A DNA stretch of 45,351 bases, taken from contig JANDJC010000021.1 in assembly GCA_024331045.1 (NCBI GenBank), positions 1-45,351 on the forward strand, written 5' to 3'. Position numbers and translations under genes: made by a program. Position 1 is the stretch's first letter. Each line of letters starts with the position of its first letter. The DNA comes from Nitrospira sp. GTDB taxonomy: Bacteria; Nitrospirota; Nitrospiria; Nitrospirales; Nitrospiraceae. This document shows, one piece after another, positions 36,319-43,083 of this stretch. The notes below the pieces were generated by a model that ran no database searches, had not been told where the DNA came from, and was given only the letters and a program-made list of their open reading frames with translations.

Positions 36319-37705
36319 GGCTGCTCCCCCGGTGGGGAATTCGCACATCGATGCGGGGATGTTCCGCTCGAATAGCAGCCGCCAGTGACATCGCCTGTTT
36401 TTCCTCACCGTGAACAACAAAGATGACACTGGGCTCTGGAGTGATCGCGCGAACGTAGGCCAAGAGATCGTTCCGGTCAGCATGGGCAGACAGGCTGTTG
36501 AATGTCACTACCTGGGCGCGCCGGGGGGTCGGCACTCCAAAGATAGGAACCACGTCCCATCCTTCAACCAGTTTCCTTCCCAGCGTATGTTCGGCTTGAA
36601 AGCCAACAATCACAATAATGTTCGCCTCGTCCTCAATGGCATGTTTCAGGTGGTGAACCACTCGCCCCCCTTCACACATGCCCGAGGAAGAGATAATGAC
36701 GCAGGGCCCTTTCATGCTGTTCAGTTGTTTGCTCTCTTCGGGCGACGATACAAAATGAACATAGCGAGAGGCAAAGGGATCATCCCCCAAGGCAAAGGTT
36801 TTCAGCGTCTCGTCGTCGTAACAGTCCGGATGCCGGCGAAAGATCTCCGTAGCCTGACTGGCCAGTGGCGAATCAATATAGATGGGAAGGGGGTCGATCC
36901 GTCCTTCCTTGACCAATTCCTTGAGCCGCATTACCAGATCCTGGGTTCGGCCCACGGCAAAAGCCGGTACGATAATCTTGCTTCGGTGAAGCTTCGCATG
37001 GGCAACCAGGGAAGCGGCTTTTTGCTTGATCTCTTCACCATACGCCTCATGCAGCCGGTCTCCATATGTAGATTCAATGATTAGGACATCGCAGGCCGGC
37101 GGAGGTTCTGGGTCTCGCACAATGGGCTGATTAGCTCGACCTAAATCGCCGCTGAACAAGACCGTTGTCGTGTTCCCCCGCGCCGTATATTTGACCCGAA
37201 TAGCCGCCGAGCCGAGAATATGGCCTGCGTCGTGGAAGGTCGCGGTGAGCCGTGGAGCGATGCGAATCGGCTCGCCATACCGTTCTCCCTGAAATCTCCT
37301 AAGAATGGCACGAACGTCCTTGCTGGTATAGAACGGCCGAAGACAAGCCCTTCCTCGCCGATTTTCCTGCCTGTTCACATAGCGGCAATCGCTTGCTTGG
37401 ATCCGTGCCGAATCTTCCAGCATCAAGCCCGCTAAATCCACCGTGGCCCTGGTCGCATAGACTTTCCCCGAAAATCCCTGTTGCGGCAGAACCGGCAGGG
37501 CGCCCGAATGGTCGATGTGGGCGTGGGACAGGAGCACAGCATCCACCGCCTTGGGATCAAAGCCCAAGTGGCGATTATGATGAAAACTCTCGCCCCTCCG
37601 TCCTTGAAAGAGCCCGCAATCAAAAAGGAGGCGGAAGCCAGGACCTTCCATGAGATGCCGGCTACCTGTCACGGACCGGGCCGCCCCATGGAAGGAAAAT
37701 TTCAT
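36308..37705 (-). CDS. MBL-fold RNA-processing-type nuclease (beta-CASP family)
   Basis: 465 residues. A metallo-beta-lactamase core with the zinc motif HAHIDH (61-66), HDAGHILGSA and SGDLG, followed by the beta-CASP module (IIPAFAVGRTQ-like stretch VPAFAVGRTQDLV, IYIDSPLA) and the closing RNA-specificity motif with SAHADRNDLL and VHGEEKQA. This layout is typical of RNA exonuclease/endonuclease-like proteins of the CPSF/YSH1 type in bacteria. ATG 37705 overlaps the stop of the LOG gene by four bases (ATGA). It was preferred over an upstream start inside that gene. Confidence 0.93.
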   Translation of the reverse strand: MKFSFHGAARSVTGSRHLMEGPGFRLLFDCGLFQGRRGESFHHNRHLGFDPKAVDAVLLSHAHIDHSGALPVLPQQGFSGKVYATRATVDLAGLMLEDSARIQASDCRYVNRQENRRGRACLRPFYTSKDVRAILRRFQGERYGEPIRIAPRLTATFHDAGHILGSAAIRVKYTARGNTTTVLFSGDLGRANQPIVRDPEPPPACDVLIIESTYGDRLHEAYGEEIKQKAASLVAHAKLHRSKIIVPAFAVGRTQDLVMRLKELVKEGRIDPLPIYIDSPLASQATEIFRRHPDCYDDETLKTFALGDDPFASRYVHFVSSPEESKQLNSMKGPCVIISSSGMCEGGRVVHHLKHAIEDEANIIVIVGFQAEHTLGRKLVEGWDVVPIFGVPTPRRAQVVTFNSLSAHADRNDLLAYVRAITPEPSVIFVVHGEEKQAMSLAAAIRAEHPRIDVRIPHRGSSHDV

Positions 37706-38553
37706 GGGGGGAGCACTCCATTCCGGCGGGCAATCAATTCCCACGCCTCTTGGGCAGTCTCGGCGTACTGAAACAATTCGAGATCGTGTTCGGCGATGAG
37801 GCCGTTGTCCACCAGCCACTGCCAATTAATCAACTGCTCCCAGAAGTCTCTCCCGACGAGCACCACCATGACTCGCTCGGTTTTGCCGGTCTGAAGCAGC
37901 GTCAAGGTTTCAAACAATTCGTCAAGGGTCCCAAATCCTCCAGGAAACGCCACCAGGGCCTTGGCTCGAAGCAGGAAATGCATTTTTCTGATGGCAAAGT
38001 ACTTAAATTGAAAGCTGAGATGGGGGGTAATGTAAGGATTCGGCCGTTGTTCATGAGGTAATGTGATGTTCATACCGATGGATTTGGCACAAACATCAGC
38101 TGCGCCACGGTTGGCAGCCTCCATGATCCCCGGCCCCCCGCCCGTGACCACCACATAATCACATCGTCCGTTGATCTGACAGGTCGAGGAGACGATGCGC
38201 CCGAATTCTCGCGCGACATCGTAATACTTAGACAGCTCGTACTGGCGTTTGGCTATGAGCACCTGTTTGCGCACCTGCGGATCATCTGGCGATCGAGCCA
38301 ACTGTTCTTCAGCCCGTGCCAGCGCCTCTTTCATGACAGCTGGCTCGTGGATCCTCGCGCTGCCAAAGACGACGATCGTCGAGCGGATACCTTCTTCTCT
38401 CTGAATCAACTCGGCTTTGAGTAGCTCAAGCCCGATGCGGATGGGACGCAGCTCGTCACGTCGAAGAAACTCGGTGTCCTCCAGCGCCGGGATATAGGAG
38501 GACGAGAGCTCCGGAGGGCAAGGAGATCGACCGTCGGAAGTGTCCATCATCAT
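37702..38553 (-). CDS. LOG-family nucleoside 5'-monophosphate phosphoribohydrolase
   Basis: 283 residues with the LOG (lysine decarboxylase-like) motifs GGGPGIMEA (138-146) and PGGFGTLDE (204-212). These bind nucleotide and catalyse release of the base from nucleoside monophosphates (cytokinin-type in plants). The N-terminal helical extension of about 55 residues is longer than in small LOG proteins and typical of the group II bacterial forms. ATG 38553 is one of three consecutive ATGs. A TATAAT box lies only six bases before it, so the mRNA may be leaderless. First gene of the LOG-MBL-DmpA operon. Confidence 0.9.
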   Translation of the reverse strand: MMMDTSDGRSPCPPELSSSYIPALEDTEFLRRDELRPIRIGLELLKAELIQREEGIRSTIVVFGSARIHEPAVMKEALARAEEQLARSPDDPQVRKQVLIAKRQYELSKYYDVAREFGRIVSSTCQINGRCDYVVVTGGGPGIMEAANRGAADVCAKSIGMNITLPHEQRPNPYITPHLSFQFKYFAIRKMHFLLRAKALVAFPGGFGTLDELFETLTLLQTGKTERVMVVLVGRDFWEQLINWQWLVDNGLIAEHDLELFQYAETAQEAWELIARRNGVLPP

Positions 38554-38559
38554 AGACGC

Positions 38560-38565
38560 ATTATA
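38560..38565 (-). promoter_or_regulatory. Candidate -10 box (TATAAT) for the LOG-MBL-DmpA operon
   Basis: A perfect TATAAT on the minus strand ends six bases before the first ATG of the LOG gene. Transcription would begin at or next to the start codon. No clear -35 at standard spacing was found, so the call rests on the -10 match and position. Confidence 0.4.
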
Positions 38566-38635
38566 GCGCAGAGGGATCGCCCGAAAACCAACAAATGCCC
38601 AAATGCCGACCACACGCTTACGCCACCGGGGAGGA

Positions 38636-39058
38636 CTAAAACGGCCAGAATTCGATTAGGGCATGTTGATCGGCCCTCCCAAACAAGTAGGACTGGACCA
38701 CGAGGTTCTTGTCACAGACAAACTGGACATGTTCAATGTTGATTCCCGTCCCAGAGAGGGTGAAGGTGGGTGAAACCGGCGAGATGAGCCGGAACAGATA
38801 CCCCAGATTGAGAGAGGCTGAGCGGGTCGTGCTCCATTGAAAGTCGGCCACTAGCTGATCAGCATCCAGCGCAATATCCTCTGGAGCGCCCAGCCGCTCT
38901 ACTACCTCCTGGAGGGTTGTCTCGCCGAGACGAACGAACGCCAACTCCCGAGCCGTAATGGGATCATTGAACGCCACCCTTCTGACGGCGCAGCCCACGA
39001 AGAGGACGAAACAGAAGATTCCCAGAAGGATCGTTGTTATCCCCGTGAAAGATCGCAC
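38636..39058 (-). CDS. BamE/SmpA-like lipoprotein B
   Basis: About 140 residues from GTG 39058. The N-terminus MRSFTGITTILLGIFCFVLFVGC is a lipoprotein signal with the Cys at its end. The mature part has the BamE/SmpA-like pattern (FVRLGETTLQEVVERLGAPEDIAL, then IEHVQFVCDKNLVVQSYLF). It follows the paralogous lipoprotein A gene by a few bases. A TTG five codons earlier would overlap that gene by 13 bases. The true partner and function are unknown. Confidence 0.78.
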   Translation of the reverse strand: MRSFTGITTILLGIFCFVLFVGCAVRRVAFNDPITARELAFVRLGETTLQEVVERLGAPEDIALDADQLVADFQWSTTRSASLNLGYLFRLISPVSPTFTLSGTGINIEHVQFVCDKNLVVQSYLFGRADQHALIEFWPF

Positions 39059-39060
39059 AG

Positions 39061-39447
39061 TTAGGGTCCCCAAGGACGCAGGGAGAAATCAACCTGATCC
39101 GTCCTCTTACCATACATGATGTCTTGGACGATGCCTTGCTTGTCTAGAAAGACGTAGAGGTTGTCGCTCTTCACATTGAGGGTGAGAAGATTAAACGCAA
39201 GCAGGATCAAAGCCGGTGACTTTGCGTCATAGTAATAGTACTGGAAGATATCTCGGTCCGGCGCCTGATTGATACGATCAGGGGCTCCCAACAGTTCCAC
39301 GACTTGCGTTCGGTGCGTGACACCCTTGTGGATTTGTCGCAGCTTCGTTTCGTCAATGGGATTGCCGACCCGACCGCGGCTGATCACACAGCCTGAGACC
39401 ATGAGCGCAAGCACGACCAGCAACACTCCCGCCCCTCGGACAATCAT
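39061..39447 (-). CDS. BamE/SmpA-like lipoprotein A
   Basis: 128 residues from ATG 39447, with AAAGGAG in front. The signal MIVRGAGVLLVVLALMVSGC ends at the lipid-acceptor Cys. The mature part is BamE-like: IHKGVTHRTQVVELLGAPDRI, YYYYDAK, and VFLDKQGIVQDIMYGKR. BamE-fold lipoproteins often assist outer-membrane assembly. Homology to the true BamE is only at the fold level. An ATG 11 codons upstream overlaps the GNAT stop (ATGA) and is a real alternative start. Confidence 0.8.
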   Translation of the reverse strand: MIVRGAGVLLVVLALMVSGCVISRGRVGNPIDETKLRQIHKGVTHRTQVVELLGAPDRINQAPDRDIFQYYYYDAKSPALILLAFNLLTLNVKSDNLYVFLDKQGIVQDIMYGKRTDQVDFSLRPWGP

Positions 39448-39476
39448 GCTATCTCCTTTGGCCCTGGACGCATGCT

Positions 39477-39974
39477 TCATGAGGTGACCGTATCGAGCAC
39501 AAAATCCTGCTCGTAAACGATATAGTTGGTTTTGATGAGCCCTACACGCCGATACACTGTCTGGGCGATGCGATTCCCTCGCGCCACATACAACCTGATC
39601 CCACAGACGGTTGGATCACTCTTCGCCTTTCCGAGCACATGTTGATACAAGCTTCGATAGATTCCCCGCCGCCTCCACGCCGGTTCCACATACACGCTTT
39701 GCACCCACCAGAAGACGCCGTTTCGCCAGTCGCTCCATTCGAAGGTCAACATCAACTGCCCCACGATGCAGTGCCTGTTTGGCTCCATTACTTCGGCAAG
39801 TATAAACGATCCCCGATGAGGGTTGGAGAGAACGGCGAGAATGCCGCGGCGGAGCCTTGCCTCATCAAGGTTCCGCCGCTCAGTTTCCCATGCCATGGCA
39901 AGGCTGAAGGTGACCAGCGAGTCCACGTCGGCGCGCTTCGCCCCTCGTACTCGAATTCTTGGTTGACCATTCAT
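39477..39974 (-). CDS. GNAT-family N-acetyltransferase
   Basis: 165 residues with the GNAT fold: IRVRGAKRADVDSLVTF at the start, VQSVYVEPAWRRRGIYRSLY carrying the acetyl-CoA pyrophosphate loop (RRRGIY), and RLYVARGNRIAQTVYRRVGL at the end. The acceptor is unknown. The start overlaps the DUF502 stop by four bases (ATGA), so the two are translationally coupled. Confidence 0.9.
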   Translation of the reverse strand: MNGQPRIRVRGAKRADVDSLVTFSLAMAWETERRNLDEARLRRGILAVLSNPHRGSFILAEVMEPNRHCIVGQLMLTFEWSDWRNGVFWWVQSVYVEPAWRRRGIYRSLYQHVLGKAKSDPTVCGIRLYVARGNRIAQTVYRRVGLIKTNYIVYEQDFVLDTVTS

Positions 39975-40582
39975 GGATCAAGAGGCAGAGACGGACGACT
40001 TAACCAGCCCTTTCGGGGCTGGTAAAATCCGGCGGAGAATTCCATCTTCATCGCATCTTCGGGAAGAAGGTTGAGGGGCACGAGGTCCCGCTCAGGAATA
40101 AAAGCCAAATAGCCGGTGAAGGGATGGATCGCGGTGGGGACAAAGACCATGTAAAGCCTCGCTGAGGGGATGACTTGTAGAGAGGGAGGCGCTGAGCCCA
40201 TCACGAATCCTAGCGCCCAGAGGCCGTTGCGAGGAAAGGGGAACGCGACAACTTTGCTGTGGCCGAAGCGGGTCTTAAAATTGACAATGTCGGTCATTCC
40301 CTTGAGCGTCATATAGATGGTCTGGACCACCGGGATCCGTTCGAGACGTTGTTCGAGTTGGCCAAGCAGGTTTTTTCCGATCATGTGATCTGCTAGGATC
40401 CCAGCAACAATGAGAATCCCCATAAGCAACAGCAAACCCAGACCAGCAGGCGGATCACCGATATGGCTACCAATGATGCTGTCGAGGGTGCCAAACAGGG
40501 TGAGAAGAATTAAAATGGTAGCCCCGGTCGGGATGAGGAACACGAGACCAGAAAGAAACGTCTTTGAGAGCGCGTGCATCAT
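39971..40582 (-). CDS. DUF502 membrane protein
   Basis: 203 residues from ATG 40582. Two membrane helices (TFLSGLVFLIPTGATILILL and LGLLLLMGILIVAGILA) are followed by the DUF502 soluble part (RIPVVQTIYMTLKGMTDIV, KVVAFPFPRNGLWALGFVMG, MVFVPTAIHPFTGYLAFIPERDLVPL). Function is unknown. A TTG 12 codons earlier is possible. First gene of a run with GNAT and the two lipoproteins. Confidence 0.88.
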   Translation of the reverse strand: MMHALSKTFLSGLVFLIPTGATILILLTLFGTLDSIIGSHIGDPPAGLGLLLLMGILIVAGILADHMIGKNLLGQLEQRLERIPVVQTIYMTLKGMTDIVNFKTRFGHSKVVAFPFPRNGLWALGFVMGSAPPSLQVIPSARLYMVFVPTAIHPFTGYLAFIPERDLVPLNLLPEDAMKMEFSAGFYQPRKGWLSRPSLPLDP

Positions 40583-40750
40583 GGGCAGGGCGTGGGAATG
40601 CTCAACGTTGTTGCGCAATCACGTCATCGCTAGTTTAGCAAACTTCACCACTGAAAGGAATTTGCGCGGTCATTTCCCAGCAGCGATGAAGAGCGACCGC
40701 CACTACCAGGCTGTTGGTATTCATAGATTTATTTAAGGGAGGAGCTACCA

Positions 40751-41011
40751 GTGCCGATCGACGCGGAATTGCTCGCCATCTTATGCTGCCCGGAGACCAA
40801 GCAGCCTCTCACTGTCGCGGATGACTCATTGGTCAGAAGGCTGAACGATCAGATTCGGGAAGGGAAAATCAAGAACCGAGCGGAACAAGTGATCTCGGAC
40901 TCCTTAAGCGGGGGGCTGCTTCGAGCGGACGGAAAGATTTTGTATCCGATCATCGATGACATCCCAGTTCTGCTGATTGAAGAAGGTATTCCGATTGATC
41001 CGCTCGCGTAA
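40751..41011 (+). CDS. Trm112-family protein, GTG start
   Basis: 86 residues with the Trm112/UPF0434 pattern: LLAILCCPETKQPL at the N-terminus, a charged helical insert and GGLLRADGKILYPIIDDIPVLL. In eukaryotes and archaea Trm112 activates methyltransferases. The bacterial role is less clear. The Cys pair is CC only and not CxxC, so metal binding is uncertain. GTG 40751 follows GGGAGGAG. Confidence 0.9.
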   Translation: MPIDAELLAILCCPETKQPLTVADDSLVRRLNDQIREGKIKNRAEQVISDSLSGGLLRADGKILYPIIDDIPVLLIEEGIPIDPLA

Positions 41012-41027
41012 TCCGTCGATCGTTTTG

Positions 41028-41058
41028 GGACCGGACTGGTTTTGACACCGGCCGGTCC
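41028..41058 (+). terminator. Imperfect hairpin after the Trm112 gene
   Basis: GGACCGG (41028-41034) pairs with CCGGTCC (41052-41058) across a GT-rich loop, 17 bases past the stop codon. No T-run follows, so it may be a processing or protection hairpin instead of a factor-independent terminator. Confidence 0.4.
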
Positions 41059-41507
41059 TAGTGATCATGAGGGGAGTGGCATGGAGCGGTTGGAGGAATG
41101 TTACTCCGTACTTAAGCGGAAAAGATCCCTCCCATGATGAATCAATGGATTTTGGTCAAACGACTCCCTTGACAGCAACGGTGTTTTCGCAGCCAATTGA
41201 AGAGCCGCCATCCAGAGCCTCTGGATGACCGTCGGCTCTTCCGTTCTGTTCTCCACCTCGTACCTGTCCCGAAACACCTATCGCGTGATGGATTGCCTGA
41301 GTCTTGTATAGATCGTGAAATGGCTTTCGTGATCAGCGGCCACGTTGTGAGACCAAGCCGTCTCTCTTAAGGCAAGGATTGTTAGCCTACATGGCTGCTT
41401 TTCATCTTCCTTATCCCCCCTCGCTGAGGCCTTGATGCGCCGCTGAGCAACGATGATGTGGGCACCTGTCTAGACAGGACTCTCCAGCAAGAGATAGGTG
41501 ACCCTGT
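41059..41507. other. 449 bp between convergent Trm112 and zinc-ribbon genes
   Basis: No gene is supported. The right end holds a 14-bp perfect palindrome and a matching direct repeat, listed separately. Confidence 0.5.
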
Positions 41508-41511
41508 CTAG
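41465..41511. repeat. CCTGTCTAG repeat with 14-bp palindrome
   Basis: CCTGTCTAGACAGG (41465-41478) is a perfect palindrome. Its half CCTGTCTAG recurs at 41503-41511, overlapping the stop codon of the zinc-ribbon gene. It may form alternative hairpins at the 3' end of that mRNA or bind a protein. Confidence 0.55.
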
Positions 41512-41819
41512 GGATGCAGAATTGTCACGTTGCCCTGTGGGTTTTCGGTTTTTGAGCCGGTTGAAGTCCCACACTGAGCACAGCGGTACTCATAGAGAAG
41601 TCCGCTTGGCAAAATTAGCAACAATCTCTCTCTCGTAGGGGTGGCAATTCGGCACTCTGGGCAATAGAGGAGGGAGGCGTTGAAGGAACGATAGTACGAT
41701 TCCTGCTGTCGAGTTTCTCGAATCGACGGCACAGTATTCTGTTCCCCCTGCTCATAAGCAGATGGACGATGACCAGGCCGATTGTAAGGGGCAAACCCAA
41801 ATCGTGAATCAGACCGCAT
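41508..41819 (-). CDS. Small zinc-ribbon-like protein
   Basis: 103 residues. A polar N-terminal half (RFGFAPYNRPGHRPSAYEQG) is followed by two Cys pairs, CPEC and CAQC, about 25 residues apart, as in a zinc ribbon. The second half also has LLLILPSGLLYEYRC. No family name can be given. ATG 41819 was taken; GTG 41825 two codons upstream is possible. Confidence 0.65.
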   Translation of the reverse strand: MRSDSRFGFAPYNRPGHRPSAYEQGEQNTVPSIRETRQQESYYRSFNASLLYCPECRIATPTRERLLLILPSGLLYEYRCAQCGTSTGSKTENPQGNVTILHP

Positions 41820-41863
41820 TGTCACGCGCCGTATTGTAAAAATGATTGTTACAGGAGGTCAAG

Positions 41864-42109
41864 TTGCAACGGAATGCTCCACGGCATCAGCAAGGCTTTA
41901 TCTATCGACCACGAGAGGTTGCCCTGGTCTTGACCTTCAACACAGGAGATGGACAGGAGGTGGATCGCCCCAATCCTATCGTCATCGATTATCATTCACA
42001 GAAATCGATTTGTTGGCAGAGAAGCTATCGCTTGGTCAGGATACGGATTACTCGCCTCAGCACTCGCCCCTCTCCCTCTTATCCTCTTAATCCAAGGTGT
42101 GGTCGCTGA
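41864..42109 (+). CDS. Possible small basic protein, TTG start
   Basis: TTG 41864 is preceded by an ideal AGGAGGTCAAG ribosome site. The 81-residue frame begins MQRNAPRHQQGFIYRPREVA and is rich in Arg, with no signal peptide or recognised family. It is divergent from the zinc-ribbon gene. The strong ribosome site is the main support; composition towards the end (Arg/Ser/Pro) is less gene-like. Confidence 0.42.
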   Translation: MQRNAPRHQQGFIYRPREVALVLTFNTGDGQEVDRPNPIVIDYHSQKSICWQRSYRLVRIRITRLSTRPSPSYPLNPRCGR

Positions 42110-42253
42110 TCCTGAACCGTTCACCTCGTGTATTGACCAAGCTTTCTCAACGATTTCGCAAGGAATAGGAGCAAGCTTCCGTTGCTTTCCTTTTGGGTTG
42201 ATTTGATGGAGGTCGTCCCCGAAGAGAATCCTCTCTCCTTTGACAATGGGACG

Positions 42254-42622
42254 TTACACAGTTGTTTTAGCCGATTCAATTTCCGTGGCCGTAATCAGGC
42301 TTGCAAGGTAATCCGCCACAAAATTGAGAGCTTCTTCACGGCCGTCCGCTCGTCTGCCCTTTTCACGCCGTTGGACAGAGAGTTCGTGTTCAAGATCGGA
42401 TTTGACTTCTGCCAGCACCCGCTGAAGGGTGGAAGGGCTAAGATTGGCATCCATATCTTCAAGTTGTTGGCACCGATCAAGAACCCAATTGAGCCCTTCG
42501 ATTCTTCCCGCATAATGTTCTTGTTCTGCCGTATCAATGCGGGCCATTGCGGTGGCAAACGTTTGTGCCTCATAGATGAGGTTGTAAAAACTGGTGACGG
42601 CTCGTTGAAGGGAATGGTTCAT
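42254..42622 (-). CDS. Helical protein of unknown function
   Basis: 122 residues from ATG 42622, which has AGGAG nine bases upstream. The sequence is almost entirely helical and charged (LQRAVTSFYNLIYEAQTF, LNWVLDRCQQLEDMDANLS, VLAEVKSDLEHELSVQRREK), with possible coiled-coil character and no signal peptide. No family is recognised. It lies 69 bases after the next gene on the same strand, probably in one operon. Confidence 0.7.
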   Translation of the reverse strand: MNHSLQRAVTSFYNLIYEAQTFATAMARIDTAEQEHYAGRIEGLNWVLDRCQQLEDMDANLSPSTLQRVLAEVKSDLEHELSVQRREKGRRADGREEALNFVADYLASLITATEIESAKTTV

Positions 42623-42691
42623 TCTGCATTGCTCCTTTTCTTGCAATTATTATACACGAGAAGGAGAAACCGACAAACAGTATTTTGCCCG

Positions 42692-43015
42692 CTACGTGAA
42701 AAGGAGCGAGTGGAATTCGTTCATAAAGCCATAATAGAGAGGGGCGAAATCCTTGAGGCAATCTGGGCTGGTTTCCTTGAGGCGCTTGAAGAAGAACACC
42801 TGACTTCGGGGATCCAATTGTTCGAGGAGTTGGCTAAGCTGGGCCATGGTGTAGCTTCCGGATGGTACGCTCAGGACATAGTGAACCAACCGTTCGACAA
42901 ACTGTTGAGCAATATATTCGCTGCTCAGATATCCTTCCGGCAATTTGCCGGTCGCCAAAAATTCATCGAACGGGATCGCTTGGGCAGCAAAAGGAATCGC
43001 TGGATTCTGTGACAC
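42692..43015 (-). CDS. Protein of unknown function, GTG start
   Basis: 107 residues: MSQNPAIPFAAQAIPFDEFL, then YLSSEYIAQQFVERLVHYVL and LDPRSQVFFFKRLKETSPDC. Soluble, without signal peptide or known motif. GTG 43015 follows an AGGA-type site at good distance and sits behind a reasonable promoter at 43055-43083. First of a two-gene unit with the helical protein. Confidence 0.68.
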   Translation of the reverse strand: MSQNPAIPFAAQAIPFDEFLATGKLPEGYLSSEYIAQQFVERLVHYVLSVPSGSYTMAQLSQLLEQLDPRSQVFFFKRLKETSPDCLKDFAPLYYGFMNEFHSLLFT

Positions 43016-43054
43016 GGTTGAGAGTCCTCTCTCCTTTTCGTTGAGCCACCTACA

Positions 43055-43083
43055 ACTCTACTCAAGGCTCCGAAGGTCGTCAA
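43055..43083 (-). promoter_or_regulatory. Candidate sigma70-type promoter for the 43015/42622 gene pair
   Basis: On the minus strand TTGACG (43083-43078) is followed after exactly 17 bases by TAGAGT (43060-43055). Transcription would start near 43048, giving a leader of about 33 bases that holds the ribosome site of GTG 43015. Confidence 0.4.
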
